Source of the DNA: Clostridia bacterium | Lineage (GTDB): Bacteria; Bacillota; Clostridia; Oscillospirales; Acutalibacteraceae | NCBI GenBank assembly: GCA_017467405.1 | Contig: JAFTSH010000001.1 | Location: 62,001 to 126,000, forward strand | Direction: 5' to 3' | Length of the DNA stretch: 64,000 nucleotides | Shown: positions 16,438-25,190 of the stretch, one piece after another | Layout: each line of letters begins with the position of its first letter | How positions within the stretch are numbered: position 1 is the first letter of the stretch | The notes under the pieces: generated by a model | The model's input: only the letters and a program-made list of their open reading frames with translations | What the model was told of the DNA's origin: nothing | Databases searched by the model: none | Program-made: the position numbers and the translations under genes

Positions 16438-17112
16438 ATGGAGAATATGGTGAATATTTTTCTGTTCGGAAAGAAATATGAGGTTCCGGACAATCTGACC
16501 ATCATGACCGCTATGGAATATGCCGGCTATCAGCTGGTCAGAGGCTGCGGCTGCCGCAACGGATTCTGCGGTGCCTGCGCCACCATCTACCGCATCAAGG
16601 GCGACAAGGAGCTCAAGGCCTGCCTTGCCTGCCAGACCAAGGTAGAGGATAATATGTACATCGCAACCCTGCCCTTCTTCCCCCTCGTTAAAGAGGTCTA
16701 CGACATCGAGAAGGTCAGCACCACCGAGGCCGTTATGATGCAGCTCTACCCCGAGATCTACGCCTGCATCGGCTGTAACGCCTGCACCAAGAGCTGTACT
16801 CAGGGACTTAACGTTATGCAGTACATAGCCTACGCTCAGCGCGGCGATTTCGAGAAGTGCGCCGAGGAGTCCTTCGACTGCGTAATGTGCGGCGTCTGCT
16901 CCTCGCGTTGCCCCGCGGGTATCTCCCATCCGCAGGTCGCAATGCTTGCCAGACGTATCAACGGCAAGTACCTTGCTCCCGAGTGCGGCCATCTTGAGGA
17001 CCGCGTAAGGGAGATCAAGGACGGTACCTTCAACGAGCTCATCGAGGCTCTCATGCAGAAGCCTGTCGAAGAGATGAAGGAACTCTACAACACCCGCGAG
17101 ATCGAGAAGTAA
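16438..17112 (+). CDS. frdB: Fumarate-reductase-type FeS subunit (2Fe-2S plus two 4Fe-4S)
   Basis: The 224-residue protein begins with a plant-ferredoxin-like domain: Cys37, 39, 44, 47 and 62, 65 in GCGCRNGFCGAC and CLAC. It continues with two ferredoxin motifs, CIGCNACTKSC (110-120) and CVMCGVCSSRC (148-158). This is the SdhB/FrdB/TfrB layout without the membrane-contact features of SdhB. It lies 12 bases after flxA and 13 before the flavoprotein gene. It should wire the flavoprotein to the Hdr-Flx module. No sdhC/frdC-like membrane anchor follows. Confidence 0.75.
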   Translation: MENMVNIFLFGKKYEVPDNLTIMTAMEYAGYQLVRGCGCRNGFCGACATIYRIKGDKELKACLACQTKVEDNMYIATLPFFPLVKEVYDIEKVSTTEAVMMQLYPEIYACIGCNACTKSCTQGLNVMQYIAYAQRGDFEKCAEESFDCVMCGVCSSRCPAGISHPQVAMLARRINGKYLAPECGHLEDRVREIKDGTFNELIEALMQKPVEEMKELYNTREIEK

Positions 17113-17125
17113 GGAGGAACGGCTG

Positions 17126-18721
17126 ATGTATTCGGAAAAATTTCAGGCTTCGCTCAAAGCTGTTGAAGCCGCAAGAGAAAAGAACACCGCCTACGAGCCC
17201 CAGCGTATGACCGCACAGCAGAAGGAAGACCTTCTCGCGGCCTACCATCCCGACTACAAGCAGGATGAATTCGAGCTCCTTAAAATAGGCCCCAACAAGG
17301 GTGACAAGGTACCCTCTCAGCTGGCCGACATTCTTCAGGCCCACAGCCGCATCACCGCCGAGTCGGTCGATCTCAGCGCACCCGACTACGACGTTGACGT
17401 GCTGGTAATCGGCGGCGGCGGAGCAGGTGCTTCGGCCGCAATCGAGGCCGACGAGGCCGGCGCAAAGGTCATGATCGTCACCAAGCTGCGCATCGGTGAC
17501 GCAAATACCATGATGGCTGAAGGCGGAATTCAGGCTGCTGATAAGCCCAACGATTCCCCCGCGATACACTTCGTAGACGCCTTCGGCGGCGGACATTTCG
17601 CGGCCAAGAGAGAGCTTCTCAGAAAGCTTGTCTGCGATGCCCCCGAGGCCATTCAGTGGCTCTCCGAGCTGGGCGTCGAGTTTGATAAGGATGCCGACGG
17701 CACCATGATCACCACCCACGGCGGCGGTACCTCCCGTAAGCGTATGCACGCCGCAAAGGACTACTCCGGCGCAGAGATAATGAGAACCCTGCGTGACGAG
17801 GTGCTCAACCGTGAGATCCCCGTCGTCGACTTTACCGCCGCGATCGAGCTCATTCTTGACGATAAGGGCAACGCCGCAGGTGCGGTTCTTATGAACATGG
17901 AAACCAAGGAGCTGCTGGTCGCAAGGGCAAAGACCGTTATCATCGCTACCGGCGGTGCGGGACGTATGCACTATCAGGGCTTCCCGACCTCCAACCACTA
18001 CGGCGCTACCGCCGACGGACTCGTGCTCGGCTACCGTGCAGGTGCAAAGCTGCTCTATGCCGAGACCCTTCAGTACCATCCCACCGGTGCCGCCTATCCC
18101 GAGCAGATCTTCGGTGCGCTCGTTACCGAGAAGGTGCGCTCCCTCGGTGCAAAGCTCGTCAACGTCAACGGCGAAGTCTTTATGCACCCCCTCGAGACCC
18201 GTGACGTTTCGGCCGCATCAATAATCCGTGAGTGCTCTACAAGAGGAAACGGCGTCGATACCGGCAACGGAAAGGGCGTCTGGCTCGATACCCCGATGAT
18301 CGAAAAGATCGGCGGAGAGGGCACCATCGAGAAGCGCATCCCCGCTATGATGCGTATGTTCGAAAAGTACGGAATCGACATCCGCAAGGAGCCCATCCTC
18401 GTTTATCCCACCCTCCACTACCAGAACGGCGGACTTGACATCACTGAGGACGGTATGACCACCAACGTCAGAAACCTCTTCGTCGCAGGTGAGGCCGTCG
18501 GAGGAATTCACGGAAAGAACAGACTTATGGGTAACTCACTGCTCGACATAATCGTCTTCGGCCGCAACGCAGGCATCAACGCCGCAAAGGCCGCAAAGGA
18601 GACCGAGGTCGGCACGCTTACCCTTGACCACATTGCTGCTTTCGAGAAAGAGATGGCCGATGCAAACATCTGCACCGAAACCGTTTCTCCGAAGCTGCTG
18701 CCTGACTATACCAGGAAGTAA
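17126..18721 (+). CDS. frdA: Fumarate reductase/succinate dehydrogenase-type flavoprotein
   Basis: The 531-residue protein has FAD-binding GGGGAG at 96-101, AEGGIQAA, the active-site QYHPTG (His318), TEKVR (Glu335, Arg338), the TRD arginine (Arg359) and GKNRLMGNSLLD near 470. These match catalytic residues of fumarate reductase, so it can be assigned to fumarate/succinate chemistry. It has an unusual N-terminal extension of about 88 residues. It also lacks most of the C-terminal helical domain; only about 55 residues follow the NSLLD motif. L-aspartate oxidase is a less likely alternative given the neighbours. Probably soluble, receiving electrons from the FeS subunit. Confidence 0.8.
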   Translation: MYSEKFQASLKAVEAAREKNTAYEPQRMTAQQKEDLLAAYHPDYKQDEFELLKIGPNKGDKVPSQLADILQAHSRITAESVDLSAPDYDVDVLVIGGGGAGASAAIEADEAGAKVMIVTKLRIGDANTMMAEGGIQAADKPNDSPAIHFVDAFGGGHFAAKRELLRKLVCDAPEAIQWLSELGVEFDKDADGTMITTHGGGTSRKRMHAAKDYSGAEIMRTLRDEVLNREIPVVDFTAAIELILDDKGNAAGAVLMNMETKELLVARAKTVIIATGGAGRMHYQGFPTSNHYGATADGLVLGYRAGAKLLYAETLQYHPTGAAYPEQIFGALVTEKVRSLGAKLVNVNGEVFMHPLETRDVSAASIIRECSTRGNGVDTGNGKGVWLDTPMIEKIGGEGTIEKRIPAMMRMFEKYGIDIRKEPILVYPTLHYQNGGLDITEDGMTTNVRNLFVAGEAVGGIHGKNRLMGNSLLDIIVFGRNAGINAAKAAKETEVGTLTLDHIAAFEKEMADANICTETVSPKLLPDYTRK

Positions 18722-18748
18722 TCCGTTTTTAAAAGGAGTAAACAGAAA

Positions 18749-20026
18749 ATGAATCTATTTGGCGGAGTGATCCCTATTACGGGTATCACGTTCCTGATGT
18801 TCAGCATCTTTGCCATTGCGGCAGTAGGTTATTCTCTCGGCAGAATCACCATCAAGGGTGTTTCGCTCGGTGATGCCGGCGTGTTTATCATCGCCCTTGT
18901 ATTCGGTTGTCTCTTCTATGATGCGCTTGAAGCTCAGCTTACCGTAAAGACGGTGGTTGAAGGTCTTGCGGAGCCGGTAGTGTCCAACTATACCTCCAAT
19001 GCTCTCAAGATAGTAGAAAACCTTGGCCTTATCCTCTTTGTAACCTCGGTCGGCTTCATCGCCGGACCCAAGTTCTTCGGCAATATGAAGAAGAACTTCA
19101 AGTCCTACGTTCTTCTCGGCCTCGTCGTTATCATCGTCGGCGGACTTACCGCCGCTGGATGCATCTTCTTCGGCCGCGGAGTAATGGGCGAGACCAACCA
19201 CGACGAGTTTACCGCTATGATCGTCGGACTTATGTCCGGTTCACTGACCAGCACGCCTGCCTTCTCGGCGGCCAAGGCCACCGTTGACCCCGCCTATGAG
19301 GGTGCTGTTTCGGTCGGTCACGGAATTGCCTACATCTTCGGCGTTATCGGCGTCGTACTCTTCGTACAGCTTGTTCCTAAGATGATGAAGGCCAATATGG
19401 AAGAAGAGCGTGCAAAGCTTGTCATAGTTTCGGACGGCAAGAAGGAGAAGAAGCCCTTTACCGGCAAGCTTCTCGAGATGGACGGCCACGGCTTTATGGC
19501 CTTCTCGCTTGCCGCAGTGCTCGGTGCGTTTTTCGGTATGATAAAGATACCCCTGTCGGGAGCGGGCCTTTCGGGCACCTGCTTCTCGCTGACCACCACC
19601 GGCGGCTGCCTGCTCGTTTCGCTTGTTCTCGGACACTTCGGCAGGATCGGCAAGATGAGCGTAATGCCCAAGGAATCCACACTCAAGCTCTTCCGTGAGC
19701 TCGGACTTATGCTCTTCCTCATCGGTGCAGGCGTTGCAGGCGGTGCGGAGTTTATCGAGCTCTTCAACGTCAGCTACTTCATCTACGGTGTAGTTATGAC
19801 GGTTGTTCCCATGATCGTCGGTTTCTTCTTTGCCAAGTACGTTCTGAAGCTCAGCCTTCTCAACAATCTCGGCTCCATCACCGGCGGTATGACCAGCACC
19901 CCAGCACTCGGAACGCTTATCAACGTGTCGGGCACCGAGGACGTTGCCGCAGCCTACGCCGCAACCTATCCCATCGCCCTGATCGCCGTTGTGCTGATCT
20001 CCCAGTTCCTTATAATACTGTTTTAA
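18749..20026 (+). CDS. AspT/SucE-family transporter, probable succinate exporter
   Basis: The 425-residue membrane protein has about ten hydrophobic segments in two repeats. Each ends in the family hallmark: GLMSGSLTSTPAFSAA in the first half and GSITGGMTSTPALGTLI in the second. This is the aspartate-alanine exchanger fold. The family includes the succinate exporter SucE1 of Corynebacterium. The central RCK/TrkA-C domains of AspT and YidE are missing; only a short charged loop (about residues 215-240) separates the halves. As the last gene of the fumarate-reducing block, export of succinate or exchange for malate/fumarate is the best inference. Confidence 0.7.
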   Translation: MNLFGGVIPITGITFLMFSIFAIAAVGYSLGRITIKGVSLGDAGVFIIALVFGCLFYDALEAQLTVKTVVEGLAEPVVSNYTSNALKIVENLGLILFVTSVGFIAGPKFFGNMKKNFKSYVLLGLVVIIVGGLTAAGCIFFGRGVMGETNHDEFTAMIVGLMSGSLTSTPAFSAAKATVDPAYEGAVSVGHGIAYIFGVIGVVLFVQLVPKMMKANMEEERAKLVIVSDGKKEKKPFTGKLLEMDGHGFMAFSLAAVLGAFFGMIKIPLSGAGLSGTCFSLTTTGGCLLVSLVLGHFGRIGKMSVMPKESTLKLFRELGLMLFLIGAGVAGGAEFIELFNVSYFIYGVVMTVVPMIVGFFFAKYVLKLSLLNNLGSITGGMTSTPALGTLINVSGTEDVAAAYAATYPIALIAVVLISQFLIILF

Positions 20027-20033
20027 CGGTTAA

Positions 20034-20068
20034 AAACAGGCACTCGCTATTGCGGGTGCCTGTTTTTT
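20034..20068 (+). terminator. Terminator of the dicarboxylate block
   Basis: AACAGGCACTCGC pairs with GCGGGTGCCTGTT, followed by TTTT. It lies eight bases after the exporter stop and closes the 12.5-kb block. Confidence 0.9.
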
Positions 20069-20117
20069 GCGAAACGGATCAGATGATGATTTTGCCGAAA
20101 GATTACAAAACTGTAAC

Positions 20118-20146
20118 TTGAAAAGCTGTCCGCCATAGGTTATATT
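20118..20146 (+). promoter_or_regulatory. Promoter for the lipoprotein gene at 20178
   Basis: TTGAAA (20118-20123), 17 bases, TATATT (20141-20146). An AAAAGGAGGTC ribosome binding site follows before ATG 20178. Confidence 0.65.
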
Positions 20147-20177
20147 TAGTGTGTAAGTTCAAAAGGAGGTCGGGACG

Positions 20178-21416
20178 ATGAGAAGGATAATTTCAGTGTT
20201 ACTATTACTTACCGCACTGTTGACCGTTGTCGGTTGCAGCGGCGGCTCAGACGTTTCCGAATCCTTTAACGAATCTTCAAAAGCCGTCGGATCGGATAAC
20301 GGAAATAATTCCGACGTGACCGACGGATTTTCGTGGTTTGACGATGATGAGTATGATGAAGACGATTACGAAGACCGGGAAGATCTTCCGATTTTAGCGA
20401 AAATTGCTGCGCCGAGCGTTAAGGTGGATGTGTCTTCCATGACGGCGGCTCAGAAGAGCGAATATATAGAAACGCTAAACAGTAATCTTGCCAGGTGTTC
20501 GGTTGCTCCGCGTGAAGACGGAATATATTTTTACGGCGGCAGAAATCAAGACTTTGCACCCGAGGTCGTGAGTGTTGTCGGAGCGGACGGAAAGCACGTC
20601 AGATTTGCGAGGCATACGGAGGTGCTTGAATATTATTTTGTGCCTCTGCTCGGTGAAAAGGTCAAAAAACCGATTTCCAAGATAAAAGATAAGTATACCC
20701 CATTTTATATTTGCGAAGAGGGTGCCGTTTACTGTGAACAGTACGAGGCTGACGCCGAAAAAGAGGATGATGAAGACCGATACAGCATTTATTATTGGGA
20801 CTACAAGACCGAAAAAGCCGAACTGATATCAAAGGGAACAGGGTATGCTTGGGGTGTGTATCTGTATAACGGCTCAATATGGGCGGTGATATATGAGAAT
20901 GAACAAAACTTAACGCTTTACGCATGGGATACCTCGGGCAAGAAAAAGAAAAATCACCGTTTTAACACCGATGATATGACATATGACGATTTTATCTTCC
21001 GCGACGGAAAGGTGTATTACGGCTGCTATGATATCGATCAGCACATATTCTGTTCGTTGGATCCCTTTACCGATAAAGAGCAGGAACTTGCCTCGCACAG
21101 TTACGGTGCTTTCCATTATATTATTGGAGACGTAATATATTGGGAATCGGCTGAGGCTTTTGAGAATGAAGACGGAGAAGAAATGTTTAGATACCGTCTT
21201 AATAAGCTCGAAAAGGGCAAAAATACAACGTTTGACGTAAATAAAACCCTCGGTATGGAGGATGACCACTGCTTCTTTAACGTTATTACATGGTGGAACG
21301 GAGTTTTAATTGCTGAGGTTAATTACGTAACTCAGCTTGATATCGTTGCAAAGATCACTCCGGACGGAGAGGTCGTATGTGCGTGGCAGCCGCAGGATTA
21401 TGAGAATATAAAGTAA
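20178..21416 (+). CDS. Lipoprotein, probable beta-propeller, function unknown
   Basis: A lipoprotein signal with VVGCSGG lipobox opens the 412-residue protein. A Ser/Asp/Glu-rich acidic linker (residues about 25-70, with EDDYEDRED) precedes a long region with repeated Tyr/Trp-rich strands such as EDGIYFYGG, EGAVYCEQY, NGSIWAVIYEN, DGKVYYGCYD and GDVIYWES. These recur roughly every 45 residues, the look of a DUF5050-like beta-propeller. I cannot give a function. It has its own promoter and terminator and appears lower in GC than the upstream block. Confidence 0.55.
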   Translation: MRRIISVLLLLTALLTVVGCSGGSDVSESFNESSKAVGSDNGNNSDVTDGFSWFDDDEYDEDDYEDREDLPILAKIAAPSVKVDVSSMTAAQKSEYIETLNSNLARCSVAPREDGIYFYGGRNQDFAPEVVSVVGADGKHVRFARHTEVLEYYFVPLLGEKVKKPISKIKDKYTPFYICEEGAVYCEQYEADAEKEDDEDRYSIYYWDYKTEKAELISKGTGYAWGVYLYNGSIWAVIYENEQNLTLYAWDTSGKKKKNHRFNTDDMTYDDFIFRDGKVYYGCYDIDQHIFCSLDPFTDKEQELASHSYGAFHYIIGDVIYWESAEAFENEDGEEMFRYRLNKLEKGKNTTFDVNKTLGMEDDHCFFNVITWWNGVLIAEVNYVTQLDIVAKITPDGEVVCAWQPQDYENIK

Positions 21417-21472
21417 AATTAAGCGTAGGCTTATGGTTCGTTCCCGTAACGGATTTCCTGACGAGAACAGAC

Positions 21473-21517
21473 AAGCACCTATGATGCGAGGTTTATCCGC
21501 TTATCATAGGTGCTTTT
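21473..21517 (+). terminator. Terminator after the lipoprotein gene
   Basis: AAGCACCTATGAT (21473-21485) pairs perfectly with ATCATAGGTGCTT (21503-21515) across a 17-base loop and is followed by TT. It also faces the convergent gene ending at 21587. Confidence 0.75.
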
Positions 21518-21586
21518 GCATCGTTAAAATAAAATGTTTTCACTTAATTAATTGACGTTTTGGGTTATGAATTGACGTGGGCAGCT

Positions 21587-21922
21587 TCAAATAACCTTTC
21601 TTACGTTGTGTCTGACGGCGTCGAGTGAAACGGTCAGGTCGCGAAGGGCGACCTTTTGGTCGCTGTCGTCTCCGCTTTCGTGGGCGTGGGCTAAAAGGAG
21701 CAGATCGTCGTAGACCTCAACGATAAGATTTTCGGGCAGCATGAGCGATAGAAGGAGTGTTTTTTCACTCCACAGCTCGGCTGCCTTTTTTGCGTTATCC
21801 GCATCGGCCTTGCCGACGAGTGCCGAAACCTCGTCCGCCGTGCTGAGCACGCAAAAGCCGCAACCGACTATTATTCCGGCCATGATCACAAAGACCGCTG
21901 CTGCGGCGATAAGGCGTTTCAT
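21587..21922 (-). CDS. DUF4363-type small protein
   Basis: The 111-residue protein has an N-terminal membrane anchor or signal (MKRLIAAAAVFVIMAGIIVGC) and a helical domain containing AAELWSEKTLLLSLMLPENLIVEVYDDLLLLAHA, typical of DUF4363. These proteins are commonly encoded after DUF421 proteins in spore formers. Its start overlaps the DUF421 stop by four bases. The function is unknown. Confidence 0.65.
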   Translation of the reverse strand: MKRLIAAAAVFVIMAGIIVGCGFCVLSTADEVSALVGKADADNAKKAAELWSEKTLLLSLMLPENLIVEVYDDLLLLAHAHESGDDSDQKVALRDLTVSLDAVRHNVRKVI

Positions 21923-22596
21923 TTATTCGGCTCCTTTCTGATGATTGATACGTTGCTTTTCTGATCCACCGTCATAATAAATACCTCGTCGAGCTTTAAT
22001 CCCTTTTTCTCGAGAATCACGTCAACTGCGCCCCGATTGAGTCCCGAGCGTTTGAGTCCTTCGTCGGTGATGCGCCCGTCCGAGATGACGACGGCGGGAT
22101 AGCCGAGGTTCTCCTCGCATACGTCAAGCGGTCCCGCTTCGGCAGGGCGGTGCTCGGGAAAGAGCAGTACGCTCATCTGCCCGTTGGTCTCGATTACGGC
22201 GTACTGAACGTCCGAAATACTGAAAACGTCCTTGAGCCGCAGAGCCTCGTGCAGATCGTCCACCGTCATGCGAAGCTTTCTGAGTGCCTTCTGGTCGAGC
22301 CTGCCGTTGTCGATAACGATGGTGGATTTACCCGAAAGTGCCTTTCTGAGCCCCGTGCTGACGAGGCATACGGCCGAAACGGCCACCTCGAGCACGACGA
22401 GGGTAAAGATCGAAACAAGTCCGTTGACCAGAGGCTGCGAAAGATCCTGCAGCGGTATTGCGGCTACCTCTGAAATGAGTATAGTCACGACCAACTCTGA
22501 GGCTTGCATCTGACCTATCTGCCGCTTGCCCATTATTCTGACCGAGATTATAATGGCCAGATACATCAGCAGCGTTCTTGAAAAGATCACGAACAT
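21919..22596 (-). CDS. DUF421 (YetF/YdfS-like) membrane protein
   Basis: Three membrane segments in the first 85 residues (YLAIIISVRIMGKRQIGQM is the family mark) are followed by the soluble DUF421 domain with GKSTIVIDNGRLD, LRLKDVFSISDVQYAVIETNGQMSV and a second small domain. B. subtilis relatives (YetF, YdfS and spore-associated SpoVAE-like YrbG paralogues) are poorly understood, some linked to spores. It pairs with the DUF4363 gene and is transcribed away from the ger operon, with 67 bases between the starts. Confidence 0.75.
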   Translation of the reverse strand: MFVIFSRTLLMYLAIIISVRIMGKRQIGQMQASELVVTILISEVAAIPLQDLSQPLVNGLVSIFTLVVLEVAVSAVCLVSTGLRKALSGKSTIVIDNGRLDQKALRKLRMTVDDLHEALRLKDVFSISDVQYAVIETNGQMSVLLFPEHRPAEAGPLDVCEENLGYPAVVISDGRITDEGLKRSGLNRGAVDVILEKKGLKLDEVFIMTVDQKSNVSIIRKEPNK

Positions 22597-22663
22597 AATT
22601 TACACGCTCCTGCTTTTTTTACATATTCTTGACGGCTTTGAAAAAAATATGACGGGTGATATC

Positions 22664-24136
22664 ATGAAAAATCAGGACGCCGCAAGGACGGCCGTAGCTT
22701 CGACCCTTAACGAAAACGAAGCCATCCTGCGCAGACTCTACGCTGATAATATGGATCTGAAGACCCGTTACTTTGAGCTTTTCGGGCATAGGATCCTGCT
22801 TGCTTTTTTTGATTCGGTCACGGATAAAAAATTCATTGCCGACAGCACCATACGCCCGCTCCTTCTCGCCGAATGTCTGCCGTCGGACAGCACCGATGCG
22901 CTGAAATATATTCAGAACAGTATTTTGCAGGCTCCCGAGACCTCCGAAAAGAAGGATTTTTCGGGTGTGGCAAAGGAGCTTACCAGAGGCGGAGTAGTCT
23001 TTTTCGTCGACGGCGCATCCTTTGCGGTGGTTACGAATAACAGAGGCTTTATGACACGCTCGGTCGAGGAAAGCAACAAGGAGGTAGGCGAGCTCGGCCC
23101 GAGGGAGTCCTTCGTCGAGGTCACTAACACCAATATCGCCATGATAACAAGGCGTATGATGACGGCGGATATCAAATTCCGCGACATGGAAGCGGGGCGA
23201 ATAAAAACAAGGGTCACACTCTGCTTTGTGCGTGGTGCGGCGGATGAAGAGCTTGTCAAACAGGTAGAGGATCGCATACGCGCGGCATCCCTTCCCGTCG
23301 TTCTGGAGTCAGGGTACCTGCAAAGCGCGCTTGCCACGGGAGAGCATTCAATTTTTCCGAACGTCGGCTCGACCACCCGTCCCGACGTGCTGTGTGCCAA
23401 GCTGCTTGAAGGCAGGGTGGGTATTTTGGTTGAGGGGACGCCCGAGGTGCTGACGGTACCCTATCTGTTTTTCGAGGGAATACAGTCGGCGGACGACTAC
23501 TCACACCGTCCCTTCTTTGCTTCCTTCGTAAGGTTTATAAGACTCGCGGCAATATTTATAGCCGTATTTTTGCCGGCGGCATACGTTGCGCTGGCTATGT
23601 ACAACCCCGAGGCCTTTCCGCCGAATCTGCTCTATAACATAATGGACGCCGATGCCTCGACCCCGTTCAGCACCGCGACGGAGGGCATCATCATGCTTTT
23701 GCTGTACGAGGTAATGCACGAGGCGGGGATAAGACTGCCGAAGCCCGCAGGGCAGGGGGTCAGCATCGTCGGCTCCCTCGTTATAGGCGAGGCGGCGGTC
23801 ACGTCGGGAATCGTCGGTGCGCCGACGGTTATATTCGTTGCGGTATCGGCAATCTGCTCCTACGCGGTTCCCGCCGTTTATTCGCAGATCGCGGTGCTGC
23901 GGTTCGTATTTATCGCCGTTGCATCGGTCTCGGGCATTTACGGTCTTATGCTGGTAAGTGCCGCGGTGTTCGTATCAATGTGCTCGCGCGTCACGTGGGG
24001 CGTACCCTTTATGTCACCCGTCTTCCCGTTTGACAAAAAGGGCGCGAGGGATTCGGCCGTAAGGGCGCCGTGGAGTCTGCTCGGAAGACGCGAAGCAAAA
24101 ATAACTCGGCTCAGGGGGTCGGACGGTGAAGAATAG
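22664..24136 (+). CDS. Spore germination receptor subunit A (GerA/GerKA family)
   Basis: The 490-residue protein has a soluble N-terminal half (LRRLYADNMDLKTRYF, FVEVTNTNIAMITRRM) and about five membrane segments in the second half, with VPYLFFEGIQSADDY and EVMHEAGIRLPKPAGQGVSIVGSLVIG reading as the GerA signature. GerA subunits sit in the inner membrane of the spore and respond to nutrients. ATG 22664 is chosen by alignment; an in-frame ATG lies at 22649. It overlaps the B gene by 11 bases. Confidence 0.85.
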   Translation: MKNQDAARTAVASTLNENEAILRRLYADNMDLKTRYFELFGHRILLAFFDSVTDKKFIADSTIRPLLLAECLPSDSTDALKYIQNSILQAPETSEKKDFSGVAKELTRGGVVFFVDGASFAVVTNNRGFMTRSVEESNKEVGELGPRESFVEVTNTNIAMITRRMMTADIKFRDMEAGRIKTRVTLCFVRGAADEELVKQVEDRIRAASLPVVLESGYLQSALATGEHSIFPNVGSTTRPDVLCAKLLEGRVGILVEGTPEVLTVPYLFFEGIQSADDYSHRPFFASFVRFIRLAAIFIAVFLPAAYVALAMYNPEAFPPNLLYNIMDADASTPFSTATEGIIMLLLYEVMHEAGIRLPKPAGQGVSIVGSLVIGEAAVTSGIVGAPTVIFVAVSAICSYAVPAVYSQIAVLRFVFIAVASVSGIYGLMLVSAAVFVSMCSRVTWGVPFMSPVFPFDKKGARDSAVRAPWSLLGRREAKITRLRGSDGEE

Positions 24137-25190
24137 GATAGGTGCCTTTTCGGCTGTATGTCTGCTTGCGGTCAGCAGGGTGACGGCGTCCCTCTTTTAT
24201 TCTCCGATAAAAACGGGACAGAGCACCTCTGCCGACCTCGGCGGAGCGGTTATCTGCTTTTTTGCCACACTGTTGCTTTGTATTCCTCCCGTCCTTCTTT
24301 GCGGAAGAGTCAAGGGGACGGTGCTCTCCGTCGACAGCTTCAAAGGAAAGGCGTGGCACGGGGCGGTGCTTATTGCGGCGGCGTTGTTCTTTATGTACGT
24401 TGCCGCCGTCACGACGGCGAAATTTGACCTTTTCGTAACCTCGGACGTTTTCCCCGAGTCGGCAGGATGGATGTTTTCGGGCTTGATGGTAATTTTCGCG
24501 GGATTTGCCGCCTTGCGCGGCGCAGAGGGTATCGGCCGTGCCGCGGCGGCCGGAGCGGTGCTCGTGACGCTTTGTATCGCCGCCGTGCTGATCTTCGGCT
24601 TCGGCTCGGCAGATTTTACCGCGCTCATACATCCCCTCTGGTACGGATGGGAAAGGGTGCTCGGCTCGGCCGCTTCCATGCTGTCCGATACCGCCGAGCT
24701 TGCGCTGCTGCCCTTTCTTGCGATAAGGACGGTCAGCAGGGGAAAAAACGCCGTCAGAGCGGTCGTATGGTGGTCGGTGCTGGGCTTCGTGATAATGCTG
24801 ACCAACGTTCTGATAGGGGGCGGAGTCGTGACGGGAGACCGTTATCCGTATTACGTTTCCTCGGCCGCTTCCTATACCTCGAGCGGAATTACTATGGAAA
24901 CGGCGGCAACGGGTATATGGTTCGTCGGGGTGTTTTTCAGGGCGTCCTTGTTTATCTGTGCCGCGGTTGACTGCATTGCGGCGGCGGTGCCCTCCTTCAG
25001 GCGTAACGCGGTGGTCTGGTGCGTCGCCCTGGCGGTTGGAGCCGTATCGGGCACGCTGGCCGTCACGAGGAGCGGCTCGGACTTTTTGGCGGCAAGGTTG
25101 CCCGCACTTATCGCGGTGCTTGCCTTCACCGTCGTATTACCCCTTTTGACACTATGCCTTACGAAAAAGAAAAAGGAGCCGTCGGAATGA
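24126..25190 (+). CDS. Spore germination receptor subunit B (GerKB-like permease)
   Basis: The GTG-started 354-residue protein has about ten membrane segments of the APC-type GerB family, which binds the germinant. Family-typical features include an N-terminal SRVTASLFYSP stretch and TSDVFPESAGWMFSG. GTG 24126 lies within the A gene, and the stop overlaps the C gene start by four bases. It makes the standard A-B-C order of ger operons. Confidence 0.75.
   Translation: MKNRIGAFSAVCLLAVSRVTASLFYSPIKTGQSTSADLGGAVICFFATLLLCIPPVLLCGRVKGTVLSVDSFKGKAWHGAVLIAAALFFMYVAAVTTAKFDLFVTSDVFPESAGWMFSGLMVIFAGFAALRGAEGIGRAAAAGAVLVTLCIAAVLIFGFGSADFTALIHPLWYGWERVLGSAASMLSDTAELALLPFLAIRTVSRGKNAVRAVVWWSVLGFVIMLTNVLIGGGVVTGDRYPYYVSSAASYTSSGITMETAATGIWFVGVFFRASLFICAAVDCIAAAVPSFRRNAVVWCVALAVGAVSGTLAVTRSGSDFLAARLPALIAVLAFTVVLPLLTLCLTKKKKEPSE

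Noticed and set aside
16438..18721. Membrane-bound succinate dehydrogenase complex
   Set aside because: No sdhC/frdC-type membrane subunit exists nearby and the FeS subunit is linked to soluble Hdr-Flx genes.
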